Shown one piece after another: positions 34,773-44,155 of a stretch of DNA of 64,000 nucleotides. The DNA is taken from assembly GCF_900100705.1 (NCBI RefSeq), contig NZ_FNCH01000013.1:80310-144309 (forward strand), written 5' to 3'. Below the pieces are notes generated by a model. It was not told the DNA's origin and did no database searches. It was given only the letters and a program-made list of their open reading frames with translations. This DNA comes from Pedobacter terrae. GTDB taxonomy: Bacteria > Bacteroidota > Bacteroidia > Sphingobacteriales > Sphingobacteriaceae. The number at the start of each line of letters is the position of its first letter. Positions within the stretch are counted from its first letter, which is position 1. Made by a program: the position numbers and the translations under genes.

Positions 34773-35435
34773 ATGTTTGCAGCAGAAATCATATCAGATG
34801 CAATTCCATCACTAAGAACCGATGACACGGTGCAGAAAGCTTTAGATCGTATGCACGATTTTAAATTAAAGCATTTGCCTGTTGTTAACGAGGTAACTTT
34901 ATTGGGTTTGGTATCTGAAGATGATTTATTAAATATTGCTGATCATGATACACCTTTAAGCGATAATGCAGTAAACATGCTTAACGTTTTCGTATTGGAT
35001 AATGTACATGCTTACGATGTTCTCAGGTTATTCAATCAGTTAAATTTAACAGCCGTTCCGGTTTTGGATCAGCATAAAAACTATGCTGGTTTAATCCCTG
35101 TAAGCAGTATGGTGAACGCCATGGCAGAACAGTACGCGGTAAACGAACCTGGCGGAATTATAGTTTTGGAAATCAGTAACCGCGATAACTCTTTGGCACA
35201 TATTGCACAGATTGTTGAAGCCGATAATGCGCAGGTGCTCTCTTCTTACGTGAATTCTTTTGAAGATTCTACACGTTTAGAGGTAACGCTCAAAGTAAAT
35301 AAAACAGAAATTACTTCATTGGTAGCCGCTTTCGAAAGATATGATTACCTGGTTAAAGAGGTATACAATAACACACAGATTGATGATGGATCGCAGGAGC
35401 GTTACGATTCTTTCATGAACTATTTAAATGTATAA
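34773..35435 (+). CDS. Tandem CBS-domain protein
   Basis: This 220-residue protein has two CBS domains at residues about 10-65 and 70-125. The first begins AIPSLRTDDTVQKALDRMHDFKLKHLPVVNE and the second DNVHAYDVLRLFNQLNLTAVPVLDQ. The C-terminal region (about 135-215) resembles an ACT-type fold (GGIIVLEISNRDNSLAHIAQIVE). CBS pairs usually bind adenine nucleotides, so it may sense cell energy. It is squeezed between the hydrolase and nadK with almost no gaps. Its partner is unknown. Confidence 0.88.
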   Translation: MFAAEIISDAIPSLRTDDTVQKALDRMHDFKLKHLPVVNEVTLLGLVSEDDLLNIADHDTPLSDNAVNMLNVFVLDNVHAYDVLRLFNQLNLTAVPVLDQHKNYAGLIPVSSMVNAMAEQYAVNEPGGIIVLEISNRDNSLAHIAQIVEADNAQVLSSYVNSFEDSTRLEVTLKVNKTEITSLVAAFERYDYLVKEVYNNTQIDDGSQERYDSFMNYLNV

Positions 35436-35444
35436 ACCTACTTT

Positions 35445-36326
35445 ATGAGGATTGCAATTTACGGCAGAGATTTTAATGATACGGTTTTGCCCTATGTACA
35501 AGAGGTTTTTAATCATTTAATTGAAAATCATATTCAGCTTGTTTTATATTCTAAATTTAAAACATCACTTCATGGCAAGATAAAACTGCCGGTAAATACC
35601 ATTATTTTTCATAACCATACCGAACTAAAGAAACATGCAGATGTATTGTTAAGCTTAGGTGGAGATGGTACTTTACTGGATACTTTATCGTTGATCCGCA
35701 ATTCGGGCATACCTGTAATCGGGATCAACTTCGGTCGCCTGGGCTTTCTGGCCAGTATCAATAAAAACGAAATCGGATCGGCACTCCATGCGCTGATTAA
35801 TAAAGAATATACTTTAGATTGCAGGTCGCTTTTAGCATTGGAATCGGATAATGGTTTATTTGGTGAAGAAAACTTTGCATTGAACGATATTACCATTCAC
35901 CGTCGCGATAATTCGGCGATGATGATTATCCATGCTTCAATGAATAATGAATTCATCAATTCTTATTGGGCCGATGGATTAATTATTGCTACCCCAACGG
36001 GTTCTACAGCATACTCGTTAAGTTGCGGTGGCCCTATTATTTATCCTGATTCCAAGAACTTTGTAATTACCCCTATTGCGCCACATAATTTAAATGTACG
36101 GCCAGTAGTGGTACCAGATAGCAACACGCTTTCATTTGAGGTAGAAGCGAGGGAATCAAAATTTTTGGTTTCGTGCGATAGCCGAACCGTTACGGTTGAG
36201 CGTTCAGTAAAAATCAGCATAAAAAAGGCAGACTTTTGCCTAAATCTTATCCGCCTTAATAATGAAACTTACTTAAACACGTTAAGGAATAAATTATTAT
36301 GGGGTATCGATACCCGTAACTACTAA
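35445..36326 (+). CDS. nadK: NAD kinase
   Basis: This 293-residue enzyme phosphorylates NAD to NADP with ATP or polyphosphate. The diagnostic GGDGT motif is in LLSLGGDGTLLDTLSL, followed by NFGRLGFLA, the NDITIHRR NAD-binding segment and ATPTGSTAYSLSCGGPI. It is cytoplasmic and essential in most bacteria. It lies 9 bp after the CBS gene and 2 bp before porG, so it is part of the same transcript. The order nadK-porG-uppS-bamA-skp is conserved in Bacteroidota. Confidence 0.97.
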   Translation: MRIAIYGRDFNDTVLPYVQEVFNHLIENHIQLVLYSKFKTSLHGKIKLPVNTIIFHNHTELKKHADVLLSLGGDGTLLDTLSLIRNSGIPVIGINFGRLGFLASINKNEIGSALHALINKEYTLDCRSLLALESDNGLFGEENFALNDITIHRRDNSAMMIIHASMNNEFINSYWADGLIIATPTGSTAYSLSCGGPIIYPDSKNFVITPIAPHNLNVRPVVVPDSNTLSFEVEARESKFLVSCDSRTVTVERSVKISIKKADFCLNLIRLNNETYLNTLRNKLLWGIDTRNY

Positions 36327-36328
36327 GT

Positions 36329-37141
36329 ATGGCACCAGGCAAACAGCTGTTAATTATAGTCTTTCTCTTTTTTAGTGCGCAGCTGGTTCATGCACAGCGC
36401 ACAATAGTGGGCGAACCTTCCTGGGAAGTTGGGATGATGGCAGGCGGTGCAGGTTATATGGGTGATCTTAATCAGAATAATCCTTTTCAGATCAGTGGTC
36501 TTTCTGGTGGTGCTTATGTAAAACGTAATTTTAATCAATATGTTGGCATCCGTTTAAATTATACATATGGGCAAATAAGGGCTGATGATGCCTACTCCGG
36601 TAATGAACAATTCCGTGAAAGAAACCTGCGTTTTAAAACAGCATTGAATGAGTTTAGCGGATTGGTGGATTTTAATTTCTTTAATTTTAGCCTGGGCGGC
36701 GGAACACGTCAATTTACGCCATACCTTTTTAGCGGGGTAGGGTTACTTGTTTTTAAACCCACGGTAGATGTTTATGGTGACAAATACAGCTTGGCCGGGT
36801 TAAAAACGGAAGGCCAGGAAAATGCCTATAAAAATGCCGTGTTAACTATTCCGTACGGTTTGGGGTTAAGGTACAATTACAAAGATACCTGGAGTGTTTT
36901 TACTGAACTGGGGTACAGAACACCACTTACCGATTATATTGATGATGTAAGCGGCCGTTATCCGACTAATCCTACTTTAGTTAAAAGTGGAGATAACTGG
37001 GTTAATTTATCCGATCCTTCAGCTAACCAGATTGGAGTTCCCGGTACCCAAAGAGGCGATTTTCGAAAAAGGGACACTTATCTATTTGTTAGTATAGGCA
37101 TATCTTTTACCTTTGTATCCTCAAAATGCTATTCCTTTTAA
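36329..37141 (+). CDS. porG: Type IX secretion system outer membrane protein PorG (DUF6089)
   Basis: This 270-residue protein has a signal peptide (ending SAQLVHAQ) and a beta-barrel of the DUF6089/PorG type. WEVGMMAGGAGYMGDLNQNN is the family start, and YLFSGVGLLVFKPTVDVYGD and FTELGYRTPLTDYIDDVSGRY are conserved parts. PorG is an outer membrane component of the T9SS. The call is supported by its place directly before uppS and bamA, as around Porphyromonas gingivalis PG0189. Confidence 0.88.
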   Translation: MAPGKQLLIIVFLFFSAQLVHAQRTIVGEPSWEVGMMAGGAGYMGDLNQNNPFQISGLSGGAYVKRNFNQYVGIRLNYTYGQIRADDAYSGNEQFRERNLRFKTALNEFSGLVDFNFFNFSLGGGTRQFTPYLFSGVGLLVFKPTVDVYGDKYSLAGLKTEGQENAYKNAVLTIPYGLGLRYNYKDTWSVFTELGYRTPLTDYIDDVSGRYPTNPTLVKSGDNWVNLSDPSANQIGVPGTQRGDFRKRDTYLFVSIGISFTFVSSKCYSF

Positions 37142-37160
37142 GCTGATTTTGACATAATTA

Positions 37161-37901
37161 ATGGGATTTAAAGAACAAATAGACTATAGCCGCCTGCCAA
37201 AGCACATTGCCGTAATCATGGATGGTAATGGAAGATGGGCTAAAGGCCAGGGCAAAGTGCGGGTTTTCGGACATGAGCAGGGTGTACTTTCTGTAAAAGA
37301 TATTGTAGAAGGTTGTGTAGAAGTGGGTATAGAATACCTTACCTTATATGCTTTTTCTACAGAGAACTGGAACAGACCTAAAGAAGAGGTAGATGCTTTA
37401 ATGCAGATTCTGATTTCAACCATCAACAGAGAAACCGAAACACTTAATAAAAATAATGTTAAGCTGAATGCCATTGGTAATATTGCATCTTTGCCCCAAG
37501 AGTGTATTGATGATTTAAAAGAAGCCATGGAGAAAACCGCCCATAACGAAAAATGTACTTTAACACTGGCATTAAGTTATAGCGCAAAATGGGAGATTCT
37601 GGAGGCCGCCAAAAAAATTGCATCAGCTGTAAAGAATAACGACATTTCTTTGGATGATATTAACGAAGACCTGTTTGCATCGAAACTGACAACCGTAAAT
37701 ATACCCGATCCCGAACTCATGATCAGAACCAGCGGAGAACACCGGATCAGCAATTATCTACTTTGGCAAATGGCTTATACCGAGTTTTATTTTACAGATG
37801 TTTTATGGCCTGATTTCAGACGTGAAAATCTTTTCGAGGCCATTGTAGACTATCAAAAACGCGAACGCCGTTTTGGTAAAATTAGTGAACAATTAAACTA
37901 A
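37161..37901 (+). CDS. uppS: Isoprenyl transferase (undecaprenyl diphosphate synthase)
   Basis: This 246-residue cis-prenyltransferase makes the undecaprenyl carrier for cell-wall polymers. The catalytic Asp and diphosphate-binding residues are in AVIMDGNGRWAKGQGKVRVFGH. The family's substrate-binding motifs appear as LTLYAFSTENWNRP and MIRTSGEHRISNYLLWQMAYTEFYF. It is cytoplasmic, membrane-associated and usually essential. It lies between porG and bamA. Confidence 0.96.
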   Translation: MGFKEQIDYSRLPKHIAVIMDGNGRWAKGQGKVRVFGHEQGVLSVKDIVEGCVEVGIEYLTLYAFSTENWNRPKEEVDALMQILISTINRETETLNKNNVKLNAIGNIASLPQECIDDLKEAMEKTAHNEKCTLTLALSYSAKWEILEAAKKIASAVKNNDISLDDINEDLFASKLTTVNIPDPELMIRTSGEHRISNYLLWQMAYTEFYFTDVLWPDFRRENLFEAIVDYQKRERRFGKISEQLN

Positions 37902-38050
37902 TTTTTCTTTTAACACTTTTTAACAAGCGTTTAAACTAACTTAGCGCCACTTTTATACGATAAATGAAACCATAATAAGGGAACAACGTAAAGAAATTCT
38001 GCTTTATAAAACAGCGTTACCTTTTGGTCATTACTGAACAAATAATTTTA

Positions 38051-40603
38051 ATGAAAAGAATATTTCAGGTTTTAATCCTACTCGTTTTAGCCGCTCCGGC
38101 CTTCGCTCAAATACGTCCTCAAGGTCAGGCTCCGGTAACCCCTTCTTTAAAGGTTGGTGGCTTAGATCTCGATTATTTTAGTCCAAAAGAGTATATTATT
38201 GGAGGTACAACGGTAACAGGAACCCAATATTTAGATAAAGAAGTATTAATCACTTTGTCTAAACTAACTAAGGGCGATAAAATTATACTTCCTGGCGAGG
38301 CAACCTCGGATGCGATCAAAACATTGTGGGCACAAGGTTTATTTGATGATGTTAAACTTAACATCTTAAAATTTGTTCAGGATTCTGTTTATTTCGAAAT
38401 TGAAGTAGTAGAACGTCCGCGTTTAAGTTCTATCGATTTAAAAGGACTCCGTAAATCTGAAAAAACGGCTATTCAAGAAAAATTGAATGATAAAACAGGT
38501 AAAATCGTAAACGATAACTTATACAATACCACATCTGCCATTGTTAAAAAATATTTATTGGATAAAGGTTTCTTTTTTACCAAAATCGATTACAAAACAC
38601 GGAAAGATCCGAATGCAGAAAACAGTGTGGTATTGGAAGCCTATATCGATAAAGGTCACCGGGTTAAAGTGCAGCATATCGATTTTACGGGAAATAAAGA
38701 TTTCAAAGCAGCAAAGTTGAGAAAATACCTTAAAAGCCCTAAACAGTTTGCGTGGTGGCGCTTTTGGGGTTCTGGAAAATTCGCAAAAGAGAAATACGAA
38801 GAGAATAAGGTAAAAATGATTGCTAAAATGCACGAGAAAGGTTATCGTGATGCAGAATTATTAAAAGATACCATTTACCAGTACAATAAGAAGAAAGTTA
38901 ATATCAGAATGGACCTTTATGAAGGTAAAAAATATTATTTTGGTAATATTACCTGGGCAGGCAATGCCATTTACCCGGATAGTATTCTAAAAAAAGTATT
39001 AACTATTGAAAAAGGTGATGTTTTTAGTGAAGAAAGATTAAACAAAAAATTAAACGGTGGTGGCGAAAACGGTGGCGACATTAACAGTATGTATACCGAT
39101 AACGGATACTTAACTTTCAATATCGATCCGGTACAAACCAAAATTTATGGTGATACGGTTGATGTGGAACTGCGCATGTACGAGGGACCACAATATACCA
39201 ACAACCGCATTACCATAAAAGGTAACACAATTACCAATGATAAAGTTGTTTTACGTGAGATCCGTACTAAACCCGGACAGAAGTTTAACAAAAGTGATTT
39301 AATCCGTACCATTCGCGAAATTGGTCAATTGGGTAACTTCGATGAATCTAAAACCGTACCTACACCTCGCCCTAACCCGGCTGATGGGACTGTGGATATC
39401 GAATATGCCGTAGAAGAAAAACCTTCAGATCAGATCGAACTATCAGGCGGTTTTGGTGGTGGCCGGATCATTGGTACATTAGGTTTAACTTTCAATAACT
39501 TTTCGTTACGTAACCTGTTCAATTTAAAAGCCTACAAACCATTACCAAAAGGCGATGGACAGAAATTAAGCTTACGTGGGCAAACGAACGGTAAATATTA
39601 CCAATCATATAGCTTCTCTTTCTCGCAACCTTGGTTTGGTGGTGAGAAACCAGTAAGCTTTGGGGTGAGTGCCTTTACCTCCTTGCAATCCAACGGTCTA
39701 AGCAGTGGGGACGCTCTATTGCAAAAAATCCGTTTAAATGGGGTAACCGTTAGTTTGGGTAGGAGATTAAACTGGCCAGATAACTATTTCCAATTAACCC
39801 ATGCCTTGAGTTTGCAACAATATGTTTTAAATAACTATACAGGATTTTTATTTAGTACAGGTACATCATATAACCTGAGTTTATCACAAGAGATTAGCCG
39901 CGATTCGAGAGATTCGCCAATTTTCCCTAAATCAGGATCGTTTTTACGTTTCACGATTCAGGCTACGCCACCTTTTTCATTGTTAAATAACACAAACTAT
40001 GCTACGGCTTCTGACAGGGAGAAATATCGTTTTACAGAATACCATAAATGGAAATTCGATTCGCAATGGTACCAACGTGTAGCAGGTAACCTGGTAATTA
40101 AAGCTCAGGCACAATTTGGTTTCTTAGGGCAGTATAATAAAGCCGTTGGACAATCTGCCTTCGAACGTTTCAAACTGGGGGGTGATGGTATGCAGGGATT
40201 TGATTTCTTACAAGGGTCAGAAATAATTGCGATGCGTGGTTATGCAAATAATGCTGTTATTCCCGCTGGTACCAATCCAGTTGGAGTAAATACCGCACAG
40301 ACTTCTGGTAGCCCGATTTATACGAAATATGTATTAGAGGCCCGCTATCCGGTAATTGCTAGTCAGCAAGCGACAGCATTTGTTTTAGCCTTTGCTGAGG
40401 CTGGTAATACCTGGAATAGATTTGGTGATTTTAATCCTTTCAACGTGAGAAGATCAGTTGGTGTAGGTGCACGTATCTTCTTACCTATATTTGGTTTATT
40501 GGGTATAGATTACGGACATGCATTTGACAGGATCCCTGGTGTGGCTGATGGCGGTAAACAAAACTTTACTTTCAGTATTGCACAACAATTAGGTGGATTC
40601 TAG
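38051..40603 (+). CDS. bamA: Outer membrane protein assembly factor BamA
   Basis: This 850-residue protein is the central Omp85 subunit that folds beta-barrels into the outer membrane. It has a signal peptide (MKRIFQVLILLVLAAPAFAQ), five POTRA-like repeats (about residues 40-445) and a C-terminal 16-strand barrel ending LGGF. GGFGGGRIIGTLGLTFNNFSLRNL marks the first barrel strands. VGVGARIFLPIFGLLGIDYGHAFD is the conserved late-barrel motif. The ATG at 38051 is chosen because it begins the signal peptide; the frame runs 9 codons further upstream. Confidence 0.96.
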   Translation: MKRIFQVLILLVLAAPAFAQIRPQGQAPVTPSLKVGGLDLDYFSPKEYIIGGTTVTGTQYLDKEVLITLSKLTKGDKIILPGEATSDAIKTLWAQGLFDDVKLNILKFVQDSVYFEIEVVERPRLSSIDLKGLRKSEKTAIQEKLNDKTGKIVNDNLYNTTSAIVKKYLLDKGFFFTKIDYKTRKDPNAENSVVLEAYIDKGHRVKVQHIDFTGNKDFKAAKLRKYLKSPKQFAWWRFWGSGKFAKEKYEENKVKMIAKMHEKGYRDAELLKDTIYQYNKKKVNIRMDLYEGKKYYFGNITWAGNAIYPDSILKKVLTIEKGDVFSEERLNKKLNGGGENGGDINSMYTDNGYLTFNIDPVQTKIYGDTVDVELRMYEGPQYTNNRITIKGNTITNDKVVLREIRTKPGQKFNKSDLIRTIREIGQLGNFDESKTVPTPRPNPADGTVDIEYAVEEKPSDQIELSGGFGGGRIIGTLGLTFNNFSLRNLFNLKAYKPLPKGDGQKLSLRGQTNGKYYQSYSFSFSQPWFGGEKPVSFGVSAFTSLQSNGLSSGDALLQKIRLNGVTVSLGRRLNWPDNYFQLTHALSLQQYVLNNYTGFLFSTGTSYNLSLSQEISRDSRDSPIFPKSGSFLRFTIQATPPFSLLNNTNYATASDREKYRFTEYHKWKFDSQWYQRVAGNLVIKAQAQFGFLGQYNKAVGQSAFERFKLGGDGMQGFDFLQGSEIIAMRGYANNAVIPAGTNPVGVNTAQTSGSPIYTKYVLEARYPVIASQQATAFVLAFAEAGNTWNRFGDFNPFNVRRSVGVGARIFLPIFGLLGIDYGHAFDRIPGVADGGKQNFTFSIAQQLGGF

Positions 40604-40710
40604 TTTGTATTATTTGTTAGATTTTTGAGTGTATTTATATTTAAATATAAGTAGTATAACTAACTTTTTATTAGTATGTTTGTTGCTTATATTTAACTCT
40701 TAAAAAATCT

Positions 40711-41691
40711 ATGAAAACAAACACTCAAAAAATTATTTTTAGCACTGCTATTGCCGCAGTTTTACTAACCACATTAAACTCTTGTAAAAAAGAAAATGAG
40801 CAGAATGAAAACTTATCATCTCTTAATAAAGCAACAGCCTTATCTGTAAAGAATGATATGTTGTCTTTTAGTTCACAGGCTGATTTCAATAAGCTTGTCA
40901 AAGAATATAACCAATTGTCATTAAAACAGGTTGATGAAAAGTTAAATAGTTACAATTACCATTCTTTAGCTAAGGATACGTTAAACGAAAATAAGATAAC
41001 AGATGTTAAAGATCCTGTTATTAAAAGGTTATTAAATAAAGATGGTGCCATTAACATTGGGGATAAAATTTACTTATTAGTTGGGGATAAGGAATTTACC
41101 ATTAAAAATTCTGATTTTAAAGTTTATGACATGTTAAAAGATGATGTAAATAACTCTTTGTTAAAAAACGATACAACCAAAGTAATTGAAAAAATAATTC
41201 AAAGAGGTAGGCTAGATGTTAAATCAGATGGTAAAAATTTAACAGTTATGTCGTTATCACCTGGAATAAAAAGACCTATGACTTTATCTTTTTTAAGCGG
41301 AGGAACTCAAGTAAATTATTCAAATGAATACGATAACGGAAGGCCTGAAAGAGTTAAAATATTTGCATGGGCAGAAAATTATACTTTTAGTTCTTCTTGT
41401 GGCGTTTCTCTTAGCGGAGAAGCATATAGAAAAGGAGGTACTTTTGGAAGCAAAAGTTGGCGAGAAGATTTAATGTATTATTCTAGAATTTACGGCAGCT
41501 ATACGATTACTCATTATGGGATATTTACTAATACATTCGATACGGGAGCACAAAGCCTTATTTCTGAGTGTAGAAATACTTTTTCTTCTGGTTCGTCTGG
41601 ATTGACTCCTATAATAAATACATTAAATGCTACATATGAATGGAGAAAGGCTCCTCAGAATCCTCAAGAAACTTTTGTGAAGAATTTTTAA
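40711..41691 (+). CDS. Lipoprotein of unknown function between bamA and skp
   Basis: This 326-residue protein has a lipoprotein signal with the lipobox ending NSC (Cys about residue 26), followed by a charged linker KKENEQNEN. The middle is Lys/Asn-rich. The C-terminal third has strands such as VKIFAWAENYTFSSSCGVSLSGEAYRKGG with a second Cys. I do not recognise a family. Its base use is more A/T-rich than that of its neighbours, and it interrupts the bamA-skp order conserved in Bacteroidota. A terminator follows it, so it is likely an insertion with its own unit. Confidence 0.7.
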   Translation: MKTNTQKIIFSTAIAAVLLTTLNSCKKENEQNENLSSLNKATALSVKNDMLSFSSQADFNKLVKEYNQLSLKQVDEKLNSYNYHSLAKDTLNENKITDVKDPVIKRLLNKDGAINIGDKIYLLVGDKEFTIKNSDFKVYDMLKDDVNNSLLKNDTTKVIEKIIQRGRLDVKSDGKNLTVMSLSPGIKRPMTLSFLSGGTQVNYSNEYDNGRPERVKIFAWAENYTFSSSCGVSLSGEAYRKGGTFGSKSWREDLMYYSRIYGSYTITHYGIFTNTFDTGAQSLISECRNTFSSGSSGLTPIINTLNATYEWRKAPQNPQETFVKNF

Positions 41692-41714
41692 CTTCAAATT
41701 TGTTAAAAAAAGTT

Positions 41715-41740
41715 AAAAGCCCAAGTTTACTTGGGCTTTT
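41715..41740 (+). terminator. Terminator after the unknown lipoprotein
   Basis: AAAAGCCCAA (41715-41724) and TTGGGCTTTT (41731-41740) are perfect complements around a 6-nt loop. A-rich and T-rich flanks make it usable in both directions. It isolates the lipoprotein from the skp genes. Confidence 0.8.
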
Positions 41741-41894
41741 GCTATTTGATAGTATCTTTGTGAAAATTAAGTTAAGACAATAAAATATTAAAAGGAGAGT
41801 TTAAAGAAAGCTTAGGTTATTCACAATATCATTAAAACACACACAATTGAAACCTTCAGGATTTTGCCTACTTGGAAATAAACAAGATAAAATC

Positions 41895-41936
41895 ATGATC
41901 GCTTCATCACCTTTAAAAACAATTGTAACAGGATGA
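41895..41936 (+). other. 13-codon upstream frame overlapping the first skp start
   Basis: An ATG at 41895 opens a 13-codon frame (MIASSPLKTIVTG) whose TGA overlaps the skp ATG in the arrangement ATGA. This may be a translational coupling leader or chance. Confidence 0.25.
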
Positions 41937-42463
41937 AAAAGTATCTTTTTATCGCATTCCTACTTTGCACGTCTTTCGGTGCCTTTGCACAGAAATTTGC
42001 TTATGTAGACACCGAGTATATTTTGAAGCATTTGCCAGAATATAAATCGGCACTTAGTCAGTTAAATGTAGCCTCCAAACAATGGCAACAACAAGTAGAT
42101 CAGAATTTTTCTGAGATTGACAGGATGTACAAGGCTTACCAGGCCGATCAGGTTTTATTAACTGATGATATGCGCAAACGACGTGAAAACGAGATCATAG
42201 AAAAAGAGAAACAAGCTAAAGAATTTCAACGTTCTAAATTTGGACCTGATGGAGATCTTTTTCAGAGCAGGATAAAATTAATTAAACCTGTTCAGGATAA
42301 AGTAGCCGAAGCTATTAAACAGATTGCAAAAGCTAAATATTTAGACTTCATTTTCGACAAGAGCAGTGAAGCAACAATGATGATTTATGCAAGCAGCAGT
42401 TACGACGTAAGTAACGATGTAATTGTAAAATTAGGTTATAAACCAGGGACCGTAAATAATTAG
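41933..42463 (+). CDS. Periplasmic chaperone, OmpH/Skp family (first copy)
   Basis: This 176-residue protein has a signal peptide (MKKYLFIAFLLCTSFGAFAQ), starts the mature part with KFAYVDTEYILKHLPEY, the Skp/OmpH signature, and then forms a long coiled helix (about 40-110). It would hold outer membrane proteins in the periplasm before BamA takes them. A second paralogue follows 62 bp downstream. The pair after bamA matches the usual Bacteroidota arrangement. Confidence 0.93.
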   Translation: MKKYLFIAFLLCTSFGAFAQKFAYVDTEYILKHLPEYKSALSQLNVASKQWQQQVDQNFSEIDRMYKAYQADQVLLTDDMRKRRENEIIEKEKQAKEFQRSKFGPDGDLFQSRIKLIKPVQDKVAEAIKQIAKAKYLDFIFDKSSEATMMIYASSSYDVSNDVIVKLGYKPGTVNN

Positions 42464-42525
42464 TATATTCGTCCCTGATTTTTGAAGGAAAACAAACAGA
42501 AAAAAATAAAAAGTAAAATAAAACG

Positions 42526-43104
42526 ATGAGAAAGTTAATTAACGTATTCTTTGTAGCAGCAGGGTTAATGTTTACAGCGAATATGGCAAGTGCACAACAA
42601 AAATTAGGTCACATTAATTCTGAGGAGGTTTTTGCAAATTTACCTGAAGCTAAGGCAGCTCAAACTACCTTAGAAACCATGGGTAAACAAAAGCAAGCTG
42701 ATATTGATGCAATGATCAAAGAATATCAGACTAAAATGACTGCAGCAGAAGCTAAGCAAAAAACTTTAAGCGAAGCCAACAAAGAATCAGTGGGTAAAGA
42801 ATTACAAGCAGCTGGTCAGGAATTACAGGATTTAGAAAAACGTATCACTGATGCCCGTACTAAAGCTTCACAAGATATAGGTACCAAACAAGGTGAATTA
42901 TTCCAACCTATCCAGGCTAAAGTTGCAACTGCAATTTCATCTGTCGCTAAAGAAAAAGGTTTAGCTTACGTTTTCGATATCGCGAACGGTCAGGGTGGTA
43001 ATAATTTAGTATTCTGGGAAGGTGGTGATGATATTACCGCTGCAGTTAAAACTAAATTAGGCATTTCAGCTGCCGCTGCAAAACCTGCTACACCAAAGAA
43101 ATAG
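42526..43104 (+). CDS. Periplasmic chaperone, OmpH/Skp family (second copy)
   Basis: This 192-residue paralogue of the preceding gene has a signal peptide (MRKLINVFFVAAGLMFTANMASAQ) and mature start KLGHINSEEVFANLPEAK. The helical tentacle region is Gln/Lys/Ala-rich (about 45-120). The C-terminus adds an Ala/Pro/Lys-rich tail (AAAAKPATPKK) absent from the first copy. Duplication of Skp is frequent in Bacteroidota; the two may form mixed trimers. Confidence 0.92.
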   Translation: MRKLINVFFVAAGLMFTANMASAQQKLGHINSEEVFANLPEAKAAQTTLETMGKQKQADIDAMIKEYQTKMTAAEAKQKTLSEANKESVGKELQAAGQELQDLEKRITDARTKASQDIGTKQGELFQPIQAKVATAISSVAKEKGLAYVFDIANGQGGNNLVFWEGGDDITAAVKTKLGISAAAAKPATPKK

Positions 43105-43105
43105 T

Positions 43106-43135
43106 CATGAGTCATGAGTTCGGAGTCGAACGTCT
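43106..43135. repeat. Short self-similar repeat after the second skp gene
   Basis: AGTCATGAGTCATGAG followed by TTCGGAGTCGAACG reiterates a GAGTC-type word. It precedes the skp terminator. Confidence 0.35.
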
Positions 43136-43157
43136 CCTTACCAGTTCAAGATATCAG

Positions 43158-43190
43158 GCGGAATTAAGTTTAACTTAGTTCCGCTTTTTT
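43158..43190 (+). terminator. Terminator of the bamA-skp region
   Basis: GCGGAATTAAG (43158-43168) pairs with CTTAGTTCCGC (43174-43184) with one G-U-type mismatch and a 5-nt loop, followed by six T residues. Confidence 0.8.
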
Positions 43191-43204
43191 GTTCACGCAG
43201 TTTC

Positions 43205-43281
43205 GTTATGCTGAATTTATTTCAGCATCTTTGATGTCTAACTTCAATGCGGTAGATCCTGAAACAAGTTCAGGAAGACGA
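43205..43281. repeat. Dispersed two-hairpin element, copy A
   Basis: The first hairpin is TGCTGAA...TTCAGCA (43209-43227), and the second is CCTGAA...TTCAGG (43258-43274), followed by GACGA. A related copy lies at 61789-61872. The two share both hairpin stems and the GACGA end but differ between. Confidence 0.6.
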
Positions 43282-43339
43282 CTGTTTTAATAAAAATTAA
43301 GCTTTCCGGCTAACTTTACAACATTAACTTCCCAAGCAC

Positions 43340-44155
43340 ATGGAGGCTTCAACAATAGGTATTTTCGATTCAGGTTACGGAGGTTTAACGGTATTCCGTT
43401 CCATTGCCGATAAGTTGCCTGATTATAATTATATTTATTTAGGCGATAATGCCCGTTCGCCATATGGCGACCATGCTTTCGATACCATTTATAAATATAC
43501 TTTAGAATGTGTAGAATGGCTTTTTGCCAAAGGTTGCCATTTGGTGATTTTGGCTTGCAATACCGCTTCAGCTAAAGCACTTAGGACTATTCAACAGCGT
43601 GATTTGCCTGCTAAGTATCCTGATAGGCGCGTATTGGGTGTAATCAGGCCTACAGCCGAAGTAATAGGTGGATACACCAGTACCAAACAAGTGGGGGTGA
43701 TGGGCACCAGGGGAACAGTTAATTCGCAATCTTACCTGTTAGAAATCAATAAATTTTTTCCCGATATACAAGTATTCCAGCAAAGCTGCCCCATGTGGGT
43801 ACCGCTTATTGAAAATAATGAGCATTTAGAACCAGGAGCAGATTTTTTTATTGAAGAATACTGCAGTGCGCTGTTGCAACAATCGGCTGATATTGATTGC
43901 GTGCTGCTGGCCTGTACGCACTACCCTTTATTAATGCCTAAACTGAAGAGAGTATTTCCCGATCATATCAATATTTTAACGCAGGGTGAGATTGTGGCTG
44001 AACGTTTGCTCGATTATTTAGAAAGACATCCAGAGATTGCAGAAAAACTCGTTAAACAAAAAGAAAGACATTTTTATACCAGTGGCGATCCTGCAGTTTT
44101 TGATGAACACGCCTCGGTGTTTTTCGGAGAAACGCTGAAATCTGATAAGATGTGA
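43340..44155 (+). CDS. murI: Glutamate racemase
   Basis: This 271-residue enzyme makes D-glutamate for peptidoglycan. The first catalytic Cys lies in VILACNTASAKAL and the second in CVLLACTHYPLLMPKL. IGIFDSGYGGLTVF is the N-terminal substrate motif with its Asp-Ser pair, and YLGDNARSPYG is also conserved. The protein is cytoplasmic. It stands after the skp terminator and a repeat element, so it is probably transcribed alone. A TAACTTTA near 43312 is one base from a -7 box. Confidence 0.96.
   Translation: MEASTIGIFDSGYGGLTVFRSIADKLPDYNYIYLGDNARSPYGDHAFDTIYKYTLECVEWLFAKGCHLVILACNTASAKALRTIQQRDLPAKYPDRRVLGVIRPTAEVIGGYTSTKQVGVMGTRGTVNSQSYLLEINKFFPDIQVFQQSCPMWVPLIENNEHLEPGADFFIEEYCSALLQQSADIDCVLLACTHYPLLMPKLKRVFPDHINILTQGEIVAERLLDYLERHPEIAEKLVKQKERHFYTSGDPAVFDEHASVFFGETLKSDKM

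Noticed and set aside
37184..37528. 114-codon frame opposite uppS
   Set aside because: It is a shadow of a well-conserved gene with no features of its own.
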